The notes under the pieces: generated by a model | The model's database searches: none | The model's input: the letters and a program-made list of their open reading frames with translations, nothing else | Told to the model about the DNA's origin: nothing | Part shown: piece after piece, positions 19,243 to 27,924 of the stretch | How positions within the stretch are numbered: position 1 is the first letter of the stretch | Layout: each line of letters begins with the position of its first letter | Made by a program: the position numbers and the translations under genes | DNA from: Rhodococcus sp. NBC_00297 | Lineage (GTDB): Bacteria; Actinomycetota; Actinomycetes; Mycobacteriales; Mycobacteriaceae | NCBI RefSeq assembly: GCF_036173065.1 | Contig: NZ_CP108041.1 | Coordinates: forward strand, 3,227,001-3,291,000 | Length of the DNA: 64,000 bases | Reading direction: 5' to 3'

Positions 19243-19261
19243 TCTTGATTGACGTTCAAGA
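19243..19261. promoter_or_regulatory. TetR operator 1
   Basis: TCTTGAT-TGACG-TTCAAGA, sharing TCTTGA-N7-TCAAGA with operator 2. It overlaps the ribosome site of the divergent hydrolase, so binding would block that gene. Confidence 0.7.
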
Positions 19262-19274
19262 AAACGTAGCAGCG

Positions 19275-19293
19275 TCTTGATCGAGCATCAAGA
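19275..19293. promoter_or_regulatory. TetR operator 2
   Basis: Perfect 19-bp inverted repeat TCTTGAT-CGAGC-ATCAAGA, ending 12 bp before the TetR ATG. Its centre is 32 bp (about three helical turns) from that of operator 1. Confidence 0.75.
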
Positions 19294-19305
19294 TAGGGTG
19301 ACCGC

Positions 19306-19836
19306 ATGCCTCGGAACAGACGTCCGCAGGATCGAGCGGAGAAACGGGCCGAGATCGTCGACGCCGCGACGGCCCTGTTCGTCGAGGCCGGATTCGACGG
19401 CACCCCGCTGAGCCGGATAGCGCAGAGCGCCGGCGTCACGCCCAACACCATCTACTGGTACTTCTCCGACAAGGACGAACTGCTCGTCGCCGCCCTCACC
19501 GAAATCACGGCTACGGCGTTGACGCGCTTCGCGGAGCTGGAGGTGACGTCACCGCAGGAACGGCTGACGTGGGTGGTGACCGAACTCGAGCGCTACCACC
19601 GGTTGGTGGACACCGTTCACGCCCGCGCTGCGGTGTCGGCTCCGATCGACGAGTGGCACAACGGTTTCCATGCCATGGCCGATGCGCTGGTCGCGGAGGA
19701 ACTGCGCCACGTCGGCGTCGCCGAGGAGCGGATTGCCGCGCGGACCAAGGTCGTGGTGTTCGCCGTCGAGGGCATGCTGACGCATCCGCAGAGCGCTGCA
19801 GACAAGGCTGCGATCGTCGACGCCCTGTTCACCTAG
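19306..19836 (+). CDS. TetR/AcrR family transcriptional regulator
   Basis: 176 aa. The N-terminal helix-turn-helix is typical: RAEIVDAATALFVEAGFDG, then SRIAQSAGVTPNTIYWYFSDKDELL at about residues 35-60 (only the core TPNTIYWYFSDKDEL is quoted as diagnostic). The C-terminal ligand domain is short and alpha-helical. It is divergent from the alpha/beta hydrolase, and the twin palindromes between them mark autoregulation plus control of the hydrolase. The inducer cannot be predicted. A strong stem-loop follows the stop. Confidence 0.9.
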   Translation: MPRNRRPQDRAEKRAEIVDAATALFVEAGFDGTPLSRIAQSAGVTPNTIYWYFSDKDELLVAALTEITATALTRFAELEVTSPQERLTWVVTELERYHRLVDTVHARAAVSAPIDEWHNGFHAMADALVAEELRHVGVAEERIAARTKVVVFAVEGMLTHPQSAADKAAIVDALFT

Positions 19837-19848
19837 ACGACCGGGGTG

Positions 19849-19874
19849 CCCTGCCGGGGCGCTCCTCGGCAGGG
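19849..19874 (+). terminator. stem-loop terminator after the TetR gene
   Basis: Perfect 8-bp arms CCCTGCCG (19849-19856) and CGGCAGGG (19867-19874) with a 10-nt loop, 12 bp after the stop. No T-tract. Confidence 0.6.
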
Positions 19875-19938
19875 ACTTCCCCCGTGGACCGGCACCGCGA
19901 ATGCTGGACACCAGCACCACCGACGAGAGGAACCGCGC

Positions 19939-20340
19939 ATGCAGATCACCCGAAGCTCGATCGCGACCACCAAGGGTCCGGCCGACTGGTTCACCGGCGA
20001 CGTCTACATCGACGCCGTCGCCGCAGCTCCGGCCCCGTCGCGGGTCTCCGCCAACCTGGTCCACTTCATGCCGGGGGCGCGCACGCACTGGCACCGCCAC
20101 TCGCTGAGCCAGACAGTGTTCGTCACCGAGGGCGTCGGTCAGTGCCAGCGGCAGGGCGGGCCGGTCGAGGTCATCCATCCCGGCGACCGCGTGCTGTTCG
20201 AGGCCGACGAGGTGCACTGGCACGGCGCCGCACCGGATCGCCTGATGGTGCACCTCGCCATCAACGAGGGCGACGACGAGCACGACGTCGTCGTGTGGAT
20301 GGACCCCGTCACCGACGCGGAGTACACCGCGCACGAGTGA
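19939..20340 (+). CDS. cupin domain protein, ManHNL/carboxymuconolactone-associated type
   Basis: 133 aa single-domain cupin. Metal-binding motif 1 is THWHRHSLSQTVFVTEG and motif 2 is PGDRVLFEADEVHWHGA, giving a 3-His plus acidic/Gln-type site. This pattern (THWHxH...Q) resembles small cupins related to bacterial hydroxynitrile lyases and quercetin-dioxygenase-like proteins. GAGAGGAACC precedes the ATG at 19939. It stands alone behind the TetR terminator and meets the kynurenine formamidase-like gene head-on with 3 bp between stops. Its enzymatic role is not known. Confidence 0.75.
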   Translation: MQITRSSIATTKGPADWFTGDVYIDAVAAAPAPSRVSANLVHFMPGARTHWHRHSLSQTVFVTEGVGQCQRQGGPVEVIHPGDRVLFEADEVHWHGAAPDRLMVHLAINEGDDEHDVVVWMDPVTDAEYTAHE

Positions 20341-20343
20341 CGA

Positions 20344-21351
20344 TCAGCGGGGGAGTCGTCCCTCGATCCGCTCCACGATGGCGGGCCAGATCTCCGACCG
20401 CGGGTCGACGACACTGAAGTGGTCTCCCGGGCCCTCGACAAGGGTGACATCGTCACCTGCGGCCGATGCTGCGGTGACGTACTCGCGGCCGATGTCGTTC
20501 AGGTTCGGATCGTCCGACGCCGCGACCACCACGATCTGCGGAACCCCGAGTGGCAGTCGCGCTCTGGGGGACGACTCCGCGTGAGCATCCGTGTACCGCG
20601 AGCCGAGGGCGGCACGCACCGCGCCGTCACCCAGGCCGCGGTCGTCGGCGACCTGCAAGTCGAGGACTCCGGCGAGGCTCACGGCCAAAGCGGGACGGGC
20701 ATCCGCGGCGCAGCGCAGCGCGAGCTGACCTCCTGCCGAATGGCCGATGACGGCCTGCGCACCAGCGTGCTTCAGGGCCGCGGCGACATCCGCCGCCGTC
20801 GTCTCCCATCCGTGCTCGTCGGGTGTTCGGTACTCGACGTTCCAGGTGGTGTAGCCGCGGTCGGCGAGATCGATCGCCGCCGCATCGAGCGAGTCGAGAC
20901 GCCACGGTGCCCGCCAGTAACCGCCATGGATCAGGGCGACGACGGGTCCGCCGGTGCCGCGCACCTCGGCGAACTGTTCGGGGTGCGCCCCATACGACTC
21001 GACGGTCGCCGGGTGCAGTCGGTGATGGTGAATCCTGTCGACGGCGTAGCGCAGCCCGCCGAGTCCCCGTCCGCGAATGTGGGCGTGCAGGCCCGCCGAG
21101 AGGTCCGCGGCCACGTAGCCGTAGTCGACACGCACCACACACCGGTCACTCGCCTGCGTGCCGACGCGTCCGCCCGCGGCCGGGACCACGATGACGTCGC
21201 CCGATGCGACCGACGGATCGTCGGACACGTGCACTTCCCCGGTGGCGCCGCGCGCAGCGAGCGCGGACTGCACCAGGTCGGTCACCGTGCCGAGGTCTCG
21301 AACGGCGTCCGGGTGCAGGACGACGTCGATTCGTTCCGAGGACTCGCTCAT
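20344..21351 (-). CDS. alpha/beta hydrolase, probable kynurenine formamidase
   Basis: 335 aa. The C-terminal 200 residues are an alpha/beta hydrolase with the kynurenine-formamidase oxyanion motif HGGYW at about residue 140, nucleophile GHSAGGQLALR, an acid in AASDDPNLND and histidine in GPGDHFSVVD. The N-terminal 130 residues are an extra domain with an RGRGLGGLRYAVDRI segment. It is divergent from kynA-kynU, which lack any other formamidase nearby, so I infer that it converts N-formylkynurenine to kynurenine. Other hydrolases carry HGG too, so biochemical proof is missing. Start ATG 21351. Confidence 0.68.
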   Translation of the reverse strand: MSESSERIDVVLHPDAVRDLGTVTDLVQSALAARGATGEVHVSDDPSVASGDVIVVPAAGGRVGTQASDRCVVRVDYGYVAADLSAGLHAHIRGRGLGGLRYAVDRIHHHRLHPATVESYGAHPEQFAEVRGTGGPVVALIHGGYWRAPWRLDSLDAAAIDLADRGYTTWNVEYRTPDEHGWETTAADVAAALKHAGAQAVIGHSAGGQLALRCAADARPALAVSLAGVLDLQVADDRGLGDGAVRAALGSRYTDAHAESSPRARLPLGVPQIVVVAASDDPNLNDIGREYVTAASAAGDDVTLVEGPGDHFSVVDPRSEIWPAIVERIEGRLPR

Positions 21352-21399
21352 CCCTCGAATCTACGTCCTAGGCTCGGGGGAATCGACGGAAGAGGAGCA

Positions 21400-22245
21400 A
21401 TGGACGAGCGCGCCATCGAGAAGGACATCGTCACCGATTTCCGCGAGCGGATGAGTTACGGGGCGTACCTCGATCTCGACACTCTGCTCAGTGCGCAGAA
21501 GCCGGTGAGTGTCCCGGAGCATCACGACGAGTTGCTGTTCATCATCCAGCACCAGACCACCGAGCTGTGGTTCAAGCTCGTGCTGCACGAACTGCTCGCC
21601 GCACGCGACGCGTTCGACGCCGACGACCTCGGGTTCGCGCTGAAGTGCGTCGCTCGTGTCAAGCACATTCAGAAGACGCTGACCGAGCAGTGGTCGGTGC
21701 TCGCGACACTCACGCCCACCGAGTACGCGCAGTTCCGTGGGTTCCTGGGAAACTCGTCGGGGTTCCAGTCCGCGCAGTACCGCGCGGTGGAGTTCGTGCT
21801 GGGCAACAAGAACGCGGCGATGCTGACGGTGTTCGAATCCGACTCTACTGCAACCGATCTACTGACTCGTGTGCACCGGGAACCCAGTGTCTACGACGCC
21901 CTGTGGCGGTGCCTGGCCCGCGCAGGACTCGACGTTCCGGAGAGTGCGCTGCGGCGAGATGTCACCGCGCCGTACGCGCGCAACGACGATCTGATGCCAC
22001 TGATCACGCACGTCTACGAGAACCCGACCGAGAACTGGGCCGCGTACGAGGCGTTCGAGGAATTCGTCGACCTGGAGGAGAACTTCCAGCTCTGGCGGTT
22101 CCGGCACATGCGCACGGTGCTCCGTACGATCGGGCACAAGAGCGGCACCGGCGGCTCCAGTGGTGTCGGCTTCCTCCAGCGCGCCCTCGAGTTGACGTTC
22201 TTCCCCGAGTTGTTCGCCGCCCGCACCGAGATCGGACAGCCATGA
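21400..22245 (+). CDS. kynA: tryptophan 2,3-dioxygenase
   Basis: 281 aa haem enzyme opening the indole ring of L-tryptophan to N-formylkynurenine. Typical motifs are MSYGAYLDLDTLLSAQKP near the N-terminus, HHDELLFIIQHQTTELWFKL (quoted in part: DELLFIIQHQTTELWFK), RGFLGNSSGFQSAQYR in the middle and a C-terminal IGHKSGTGGSSGVGFLQ. The length is normal for bacterial KynA. The ATG at 21400 has AGAGGAG six bases upstream. The stop overlaps the kynureninase start, and the 48-bp gap to the divergent formamidase-like gene must hold both promoters. Confidence 0.95.
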   Translation: MDERAIEKDIVTDFRERMSYGAYLDLDTLLSAQKPVSVPEHHDELLFIIQHQTTELWFKLVLHELLAARDAFDADDLGFALKCVARVKHIQKTLTEQWSVLATLTPTEYAQFRGFLGNSSGFQSAQYRAVEFVLGNKNAAMLTVFESDSTATDLLTRVHREPSVYDALWRCLARAGLDVPESALRRDVTAPYARNDDLMPLITHVYENPTENWAAYEAFEEFVDLEENFQLWRFRHMRTVLRTIGHKSGTGGSSGVGFLQRALELTFFPELFAARTEIGQP

Positions 22246-23447
22246 CCGCAGCAGACCTCGACGCACGGGACCCCCTGCGCGAGTACCGCTCTCGCTTCCA
22301 CACCGACGACGCCGATCCCGTCGTGTCCTATCTCGACGGCAATTCGCTCGGTCGGCCGACGACGGCGAGCATCGAGCGTGTCTCGACGTTCATGACGCAG
22401 GCCTGGGGTGGCCGGCTGATCCGCGGGTGGGACGAAGAATGGTTCGAGCTGCCCATCACGTTGGGCGACACGCTCGGTCGAGTGGCCCTGGGTGCAGCAC
22501 CCGGGCAGACCGTCATCGGTGACTCCACCACCGTCCTGCTCTACAAGATCGCGCGCGGGGCGGCGGCGCTGAGGCCGGGCCGGACCGAGATCGTGCTCGA
22601 TCGCGACAACTTTCCGACCGATCGCTACGTCCTCGAGTCCATCGCGTCCGAACTCGGCCTGACGCTGGTGTGGATCGACTCGGACCGGCGGTCGGGCGTA
22701 CGGACTGCGGACATCGCCGATGTCGTCACCAAGCGAACAGCTTTCGTGCTTCTCAGTCATGTCGCCTACCGCTCGGGCTTTCTCGCGGACGCGTCCGCGG
22801 CGGCCCGTGTCGCGCACGACGTCGGCGCCCTGGTGGTGCTCGACCTGTCGCACTCGGTGGGATCCGTGCCGCTCCGTCTCGACGAGTGGGGCGTCGATCT
22901 CGCCGTCGGCTGCACCTACAAGTACCTGAACGGGGGTCCCGGCTCGCCCGCGTTCGCATACGTCCGCGCGGAGCATCTGCCCGAGTTCCGGCAGCCCGTA
23001 TGGGGATGGATGGGGCGTGCCGACGCCTTCGCCATGGAGCAGGGATACGTCCCGGCCGAGGGCGTGCGACGCGTCATCAGCGGCACCCCGCCGGTGCTCG
23101 GCATGATCGCGATGCAGGACACGCTCGCCATGATCGGCGAGGTCGGCATGGACGCGATCCGCGCGAAGTCGGTCGCTCTCACCGAGTACGCGCTCGAGCT
23201 GGTGCGCTCGGACCTGGTGCCACTGGGCGTGGAGATCGCCTCGCCGGAGAACGCAGACGAGCGCGGGGGACACGTCACGCTCGATCACCCCGATTTCCGC
23301 GAGGTCACGGCGCGGCTGTGGAAGCGCGGTGTCATCCCCGACTTCCGAGCCCCGAGCGGCATCAGGCTCGGACTGAGCCCGCTCAGCACCAGCTTCGAGG
23401 AGGTGCGCATCGGCGTTCTCGCGATCGCCGAGGAGCTCCGGCGCTGA
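22242..23447 (+). CDS. kynU: kynureninase
   Basis: 401 aa PLP enzyme cleaving kynurenine to anthranilate and alanine. The Schiff-base lysine is in GCTYKYLNGGPGSPAF. VSYLDGNSLGRPT at the N-terminus and FRAPSGIRLGLSPLSTSFEEV at the C-terminus (core RLGLSPLSTSFEEV) are family features. ATGA overlap with kynA indicates coupled translation. No anthranilate dioxygenase or ligase is in the window, so the fate of anthranilate is not visible here. Confidence 0.94.
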   Translation: MTAADLDARDPLREYRSRFHTDDADPVVSYLDGNSLGRPTTASIERVSTFMTQAWGGRLIRGWDEEWFELPITLGDTLGRVALGAAPGQTVIGDSTTVLLYKIARGAAALRPGRTEIVLDRDNFPTDRYVLESIASELGLTLVWIDSDRRSGVRTADIADVVTKRTAFVLLSHVAYRSGFLADASAAARVAHDVGALVVLDLSHSVGSVPLRLDEWGVDLAVGCTYKYLNGGPGSPAFAYVRAEHLPEFRQPVWGWMGRADAFAMEQGYVPAEGVRRVISGTPPVLGMIAMQDTLAMIGEVGMDAIRAKSVALTEYALELVRSDLVPLGVEIASPENADERGGHVTLDHPDFREVTARLWKRGVIPDFRAPSGIRLGLSPLSTSFEEVRIGVLAIAEELRR

Positions 23448-23470
23448 CACCTGGCACCACAACACGACCG

Positions 23471-23491
23471 GTCAGATGGTTATGCTCTGAC
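23471..23491. promoter_or_regulatory. inverted repeat between kynU and the response regulator
   Basis: GTCAGA (23471-23476) and TCTGAC (23486-23491) flank TGGTTATGC. It could be a weak terminator for kynU or an operator at the response-regulator promoter. Confidence 0.3.
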
Positions 23492-23514
23492 GACTTTGTG
23501 GCTGAGGGGGTCCG

Positions 23515-24174
23515 GTGGGGGTCGAACGTGCGCGTATCGGAATGGTCGATGATCACGAGCTGACCATCCGGGGGTTGCGGGACTCCCTCGCCGATCATCC
23601 CGACCTCGACTTCGTCGCGAGCGCCCCCACGGTCGCCGAGCTGTTCGACGCGACCACGGACCTCGATCTGGTGATCCTCGATCTTCGACTGCGTGACGGA
23701 TCGTCGCCGGTGTCCAACGTCGAGGCCATCCGCGCCCGCGGTCTCGACGTGCTGGTTCTCACCTCGGGCGAGGATCCATTCCTGGTGCGCTCCGCCGCCC
23801 GCGCCGGTGTGCTCGGTGTGGTGCGCAAGTCCCAGCCGATCGACGCGGTGGTGGACGCCGTGCGGAGTGCAGCCCGGGGCGAGATGGTGCCCACCATCGA
23901 CTGGGCGGCGGCCATCGACGGGGATCCCGACCTCGCCGCGGTGGATCTGAGCCCGCAGCATCGACGGCTCCTCACGCTCTACGCGGCCGGGGAGACCGCC
24001 ACGCGGGTCGCGTCGACCATGGGTATCTCACCCGAGACGGTGAACGACTATCTCGGCCGCATCCGGCTCAAGTACGCCGACGCCGGCAGGCCTGCCCCGA
24101 CCAAGACCGATCTGTACAAACGGGCACTGGAGGACGGGTGGTTGCCGTTTCCTCGTCGACGCAGGAAGTCGTGA
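23515..24174 (+). CDS. LuxR/NarL-family response regulator
   Basis: 219 aa. Receiver domain with acidic pocket residues Asp12/Asp13 (MVDDHE) and phospho-acceptor Asp56 (LVILDLRLRDG). The C-terminal helix-turn-helix covers about residues 140-205 (LSPQHRRLLTLYAAGETATR, then GISPETVNDYLGRIR). The GTG at 23515 is the only sensible start. It is followed by a 4-bp overlap with its histidine kinase, so the pair is probably cognate. The target genes and signal are unknown. Confidence 0.88.
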   Translation: MGVERARIGMVDDHELTIRGLRDSLADHPDLDFVASAPTVAELFDATTDLDLVILDLRLRDGSSPVSNVEAIRARGLDVLVLTSGEDPFLVRSAARAGVLGVVRKSQPIDAVVDAVRSAARGEMVPTIDWAAAIDGDPDLAAVDLSPQHRRLLTLYAAGETATRVASTMGISPETVNDYLGRIRLKYADAGRPAPTKTDLYKRALEDGWLPFPRRRRKS

Positions 24175-25349
24175 CGACGGCGGAGCGCAGCGCGGCCGAT
24201 CAGATCCTCACGATGTTCGGCCGCTTCATCGGCGTGGGCTACGTCTTCTACCTGCTCGTGTCGATTCCGCTCATCCGCGATCTGGAGGGGGTGTCGGCGT
24301 CCTGGTGGACTCCGGTCGGGCTCGTCCTGTTCTTCGGACCCGGACTGGCGTTGGGCGCCGCGTCGTTCGGCCGGCGGGGTCAGCGTGCGCTCCGGCCACT
24401 GGCGGCGGCCTGCGCCGTGGTCTTTCTGCTCGGGTTGCTCACCTGGCCGCTCGGATGGACGGGCGAGACCCTGCCCGACGGGAAGGCTGCCTGGTTCTCC
24501 CTCTTCCCTGCCCTGGCCTCTCTGGGGGCTGCGGTGTCGATGAGGCCGCGCTGGGCGTTCCTCCATCTCGCGGTGGCCGTCACGGGTGTCCAACTGGTCA
24601 ACCACTATCTGCGTGACGCCGGTGACCGGAGTCCGTTGGTGGCAGACATCGTCTACAGCTTCGGCTTCAGCCTCATCTTCGTCGCCGCGTCGATCACGGC
24701 GTCGCGCACGGGCTTCCTTCTCGATCGCACCCGCGAGTCCACCTACGCGCAGGCCGCCAGTTCTGCCGCGGTGCAGGCGCGGACGGTCGAACGTCGACGG
24801 TTCGACGGGTTGATCCACGACAACGTCATGTCCACGCTCCTCGCCGCATCGCGCGGTCCGATGGATCAGCGTCTCGTCGACCAGGCGAGCGTCGCGTTGG
24901 CGGAGCTCGACACGTTGCGACGGGACGCGCTGCCGGTCTCGGACTTCGAGGTGCAGGACGTGGTCGCGCACCTTCGTGCCGCGGCCGCGGCGGTGGACGC
25001 ATCGGCGACACTGAGCTTCCGGTTCGAGGCCGATGCGGCGGAACGGACGGTGCCGGCCGAGACCGTCCGCACCGTGGGCGCCGCCATGGCCGAGGCGATG
25101 CGGAACAGCCTGCGGCACGCGGGCCTCGATGCCCACCGGTCGGTCGTGGCTGCGCTCTCCCCACTCGGACTCCGGGTGACGGTGACGGACGACGGCCCCG
25201 GCTTCGATCTGTCGTCGATACCGGCACATCGCCTGGGCGTCCGGGTCAGCATTCTCGACCGCATGCACCGGCTTCCGGGCGGCTCCGCCGCGCTCCACAC
25301 CGCGGTGGGTCGGGGCACCGTCGTCGAACTGCGGTGGGAGGCACAGTGA
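24171..25349 (+). CDS. NarL-type sensor histidine kinase
   Basis: 392 aa from GTG 24171 in a GTGA overlap with the regulator; a GTG 33 bp upstream is in frame but deep in the previous gene. Four or five membrane helices occupy residues 15-180, with no obvious sensor domain. The dimerisation/phospho-acceptor region is RRRFDGLIHDNVMSTLLAAS with His216. The ATPase shows an N-box (AMRNSLRHAG, Asn312), a G1 box DDGPGF at 340-345 and GRGTVVELRW. Key kinase residues are intact. The short loops suggest that it senses a membrane or intracellular signal. Confidence 0.85.
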   Translation: MTTAERSAADQILTMFGRFIGVGYVFYLLVSIPLIRDLEGVSASWWTPVGLVLFFGPGLALGAASFGRRGQRALRPLAAACAVVFLLGLLTWPLGWTGETLPDGKAAWFSLFPALASLGAAVSMRPRWAFLHLAVAVTGVQLVNHYLRDAGDRSPLVADIVYSFGFSLIFVAASITASRTGFLLDRTRESTYAQAASSAAVQARTVERRRFDGLIHDNVMSTLLAASRGPMDQRLVDQASVALAELDTLRRDALPVSDFEVQDVVAHLRAAAAAVDASATLSFRFEADAAERTVPAETVRTVGAAMAEAMRNSLRHAGLDAHRSVVAALSPLGLRVTVTDDGPGFDLSSIPAHRLGVRVSILDRMHRLPGGSAALHTAVGRGTVVELRWEAQ

Positions 25350-26362
25350 GCAGAACGAACGATGTCACGACTCTGCTGGGCATGCACACGCGTGCAGCCT
25401 TCGTGGTGGTCGCCTTCAACGTCGCCGGTGTCGTTCTGGCCGCCGCCTCGACACTCGAGGGCGTCACCGAGCCGGCGCTCGTCGCGGTGGCGGTCGTCCT
25501 GCATGCCGTGTCCGTAGCGGCACTCCTCCGCGTCCCGGGCGATCCGATCCCCTTCGGCGCGACGGCAGCCGTCACGCTCACCGGCCCGCTGTCGTGTGCG
25601 ATCGTCCTCGCCGCGCTTCCGGTGCCGATCGGGAACCCTCTGCAGATGTGGCCGATCGGGACGGCGGCCGGGATCTACACCTTCCTCTGTGTCCGTGGGC
25701 GCACGTGGTGGGCGTGGGCCGGGTTCCTCGGCATCTTCGTCGTCACGCTCGTCTGGTGCCTGCTGACCGAGCAGAGCGCGGTCGACGCCGTGCTGTACGT
25801 GCTGCCAAGCGGCGCGCTGGTGTTGATGGGCACGTTCTTCGCGTTCGCGCTGCGCTCACCCGTCACGGACATCTTCCGGCTACGGGAGGAGTCCACGAGA
25901 CAGGCAGCGGAGGAAGCGGCGGCCGCCGCGGCACTGCACGAGCGTGACCTGCAACTGACCGGGCTCGACGAGTTGGCCCGCCCTCTCCTCACCAGGATCG
26001 CCTCGGGTGAGCCGCTGTCCGACGACGAGCGACTGAGCTGCCGTCTTCTCGAGTTCCATCTGCGGGACACCCTGCGTGCTGCCGGACTGGCCGATTCCGA
26101 GGTGAGCAGTGCGGCGCGGGCAGCGCGGAGTCGGGGAGTCGACGTGGTCCTGCTCGACGACCGCGGCGCGGACGCGACCGGCGTGGTCGATCGCGACATC
26201 GTGACCTCGGTGATCACCGCCCTCGAGAGCGACTCCACCAGCGCGGTGACGGTGCGTCTTCTTCCGCAGGACCGGGACTCGGCGGCGTCCATCCTGGTCA
26301 CAGGAGCGGACGGAACGCACCGGGCCGAGTTCGACCGATCGGGCACCCGGCTGTCCTCCTGA
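25346..26362 (+). CDS. degenerate histidine-kinase-like membrane protein
   Basis: 338 aa from GTG 25346, again with a 4-bp overlap. The N-terminal half has about five membrane helices arranged like those of the upstream kinase; the C-terminal half is soluble with an alanine-rich coiled linker near residue 195. No phospho-acceptor histidine motif, N-box or glycine-rich ATP lid can be found. I infer a kinase paralogue that has lost catalysis and may act as a sensor or partner subunit of the intact kinase. A fold-level search is needed to confirm the relationship. Confidence 0.6.
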   Translation: MSRTNDVTTLLGMHTRAAFVVVAFNVAGVVLAAASTLEGVTEPALVAVAVVLHAVSVAALLRVPGDPIPFGATAAVTLTGPLSCAIVLAALPVPIGNPLQMWPIGTAAGIYTFLCVRGRTWWAWAGFLGIFVVTLVWCLLTEQSAVDAVLYVLPSGALVLMGTFFAFALRSPVTDIFRLREESTRQAAEEAAAAAALHERDLQLTGLDELARPLLTRIASGEPLSDDERLSCRLLEFHLRDTLRAAGLADSEVSSAARAARSRGVDVVLLDDRGADATGVVDRDIVTSVITALESDSTSAVTVRLLPQDRDSAASILVTGADGTHRAEFDRSGTRLSS

Positions 26363-26403
26363 GAGTCACGCCCCGTTCAAGTCCGTGCGGCACGGTGCGG
26401 AGC

Positions 26404-27924
26404 ATGCAGATGTCGCGACGCTCCCTGTTCCGCTACGCCGCGCTCGGTGCCGCGGCCACGCCGTTGCTCGCCTGCAGCATCGGGCCCACCCTGGTGCGGG
26501 CGCGCCCGTCGCTGACCCACGGCGTCGCGAGCGGCGACGTCCGTGCCGATGGTGCGCTCGTCTGGGCACGGTCGGACACGCCCGCGACGATGATCGTCGA
26601 CACGTCGGCCACCGACGCGTTCTCCTCCGTCACGACGACGCGGGGACCTCTCCTCACACCGCAGTCCGACGGCACCGGCGTGCTGCGCCTCACGGGTCTG
26701 CCGGCGGGGCAGCGAGTGCACTACCGCGTGACGCTGGAAGGCGAGGACGGCGCCACGTCGGAGCCCGTCACCGGGGTGTTCTCCACGGCTCCCGACAGCC
26801 CGTCGAACATTCGCCTCCTGTGGGGCGGCGACACGGCGGGCCAGGGTTACGGGATCAACCCCGACATCGGCGGCATGACCATCTTCGGAGCGATGGCCGA
26901 TCGGGAACCGGACCTGTTCCTGCACAGCGGCGACGTCATCTATGCCGACGGGCCGCTCGAGGAGAGTGTCACGTTGCCCGACGGCCGGGTGTGGCGGAAC
27001 ACGATGTCCGAGGCCAAGTCCAAGGTCGCGGAGACTCTCGACGAGTATCGCGGGCAGTACGCGTACAACCTCACCGACGACAACTACCGGCGCTTCAATT
27101 CCTCGGTCGCGCAGGTGGTGCAGTGGGACGATCACGAGACCGTCAACAACTGGTATCCCGGTGAGATTCTCGACCTCGAGCAGTACACCCTGAAAGATGT
27201 GAACCTGTTGTCGCAGCGGGCCTTGCAGGCATTTCACGAGTGGCTCCCGGTCGCTCCCGCGGAGGCCGTCGACGGGCGGGTGTACCGGAAGATCGCCTAC
27301 GGTCCGCTGCTCGACGTCTTCGTCCTGGACATGCGGAGCTACAAGGATGCGAACAGTGCCAACACCGCCCCGACCGGGGAGATTCTCGGAGATGCACAGC
27401 GACGGTGGCTGATCGACGAGCTGTCGCGCTCGAAGGCCACGTGGAAGATCATCGCCAACGACCTCCCGCTGGGACTGGTGGTGCCGGACGGGAAGACGGC
27501 GCAGGAGGGCGTCGGCAACGGTGACCCCGGTGCCCCGCTCGGCCGGGAGACCGACATCGCGCAGGTACTCACCGCGATCGACCGGAACGACGTCACCGGC
27601 ACCGTGTGGCTCACCGCCGACGTGCATTACACGGCGGCGCATCGGTATTCACCCGAGCGCGCCGCCTACCAGGAGTTCCGTGAATTCTGGGAGTTCGTCA
27701 GCGGGCCTCTCAACGCGGGTGCGTTCGGGCCGAACGACCTCGATCCCACCTTCGGCCCGGAGGCTGTGTTCGTGCACGCGCCGCCGGAGCCGAACGCCTC
27801 ACCACTCGATACCTTCCAGCACTTCGGTGAGGTGCTGATCGACGAGGACTCGCGGTCGCTGACGGTGAACCTGTGCGACGGAACCGGTGCCGTGCTGTTC
27901 ACTCAGGTGCTGCCCGCGCCCTGA
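26404..27924 (+). CDS. PhoD-like alkaline phosphatase/phosphodiesterase, Tat-exported
   Basis: 506 aa from ATG 26404 (ATG 26410 and GTG 26395 also possible). The N-terminus has a twin-arginine signal, SRRSLFRYAALGAAATPLLAC, whose end also resembles a lipobox. A fibronectin-like N-domain (THGVASGDVRADGALVWARS) precedes the metallophosphatase domain with LLWGGDTAGQG, FLHSGDVIYADGP, VVQWDDHETVNN and TADVHYTA, supplying the metal-binding Asp, Asn/His residues of PhoD. It probably releases phosphate from diesters or teichoic-type polymers outside the membrane. No PHO-box-like repeat was seen upstream. Confidence 0.87.
   Translation: MQMSRRSLFRYAALGAAATPLLACSIGPTLVRARPSLTHGVASGDVRADGALVWARSDTPATMIVDTSATDAFSSVTTTRGPLLTPQSDGTGVLRLTGLPAGQRVHYRVTLEGEDGATSEPVTGVFSTAPDSPSNIRLLWGGDTAGQGYGINPDIGGMTIFGAMADREPDLFLHSGDVIYADGPLEESVTLPDGRVWRNTMSEAKSKVAETLDEYRGQYAYNLTDDNYRRFNSSVAQVVQWDDHETVNNWYPGEILDLEQYTLKDVNLLSQRALQAFHEWLPVAPAEAVDGRVYRKIAYGPLLDVFVLDMRSYKDANSANTAPTGEILGDAQRRWLIDELSRSKATWKIIANDLPLGLVVPDGKTAQEGVGNGDPGAPLGRETDIAQVLTAIDRNDVTGTVWLTADVHYTAAHRYSPERAAYQEFREFWEFVSGPLNAGAFGPNDLDPTFGPEAVFVHAPPEPNASPLDTFQHFGEVLIDEDSRSLTVNLCDGTGAVLFTQVLPAP

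Noticed and set aside
23446-23486. sigma-70-like promoter with TGACAC and TATGCT
   Set aside because: The spacing of about 29 bp is too long for a functional pair.
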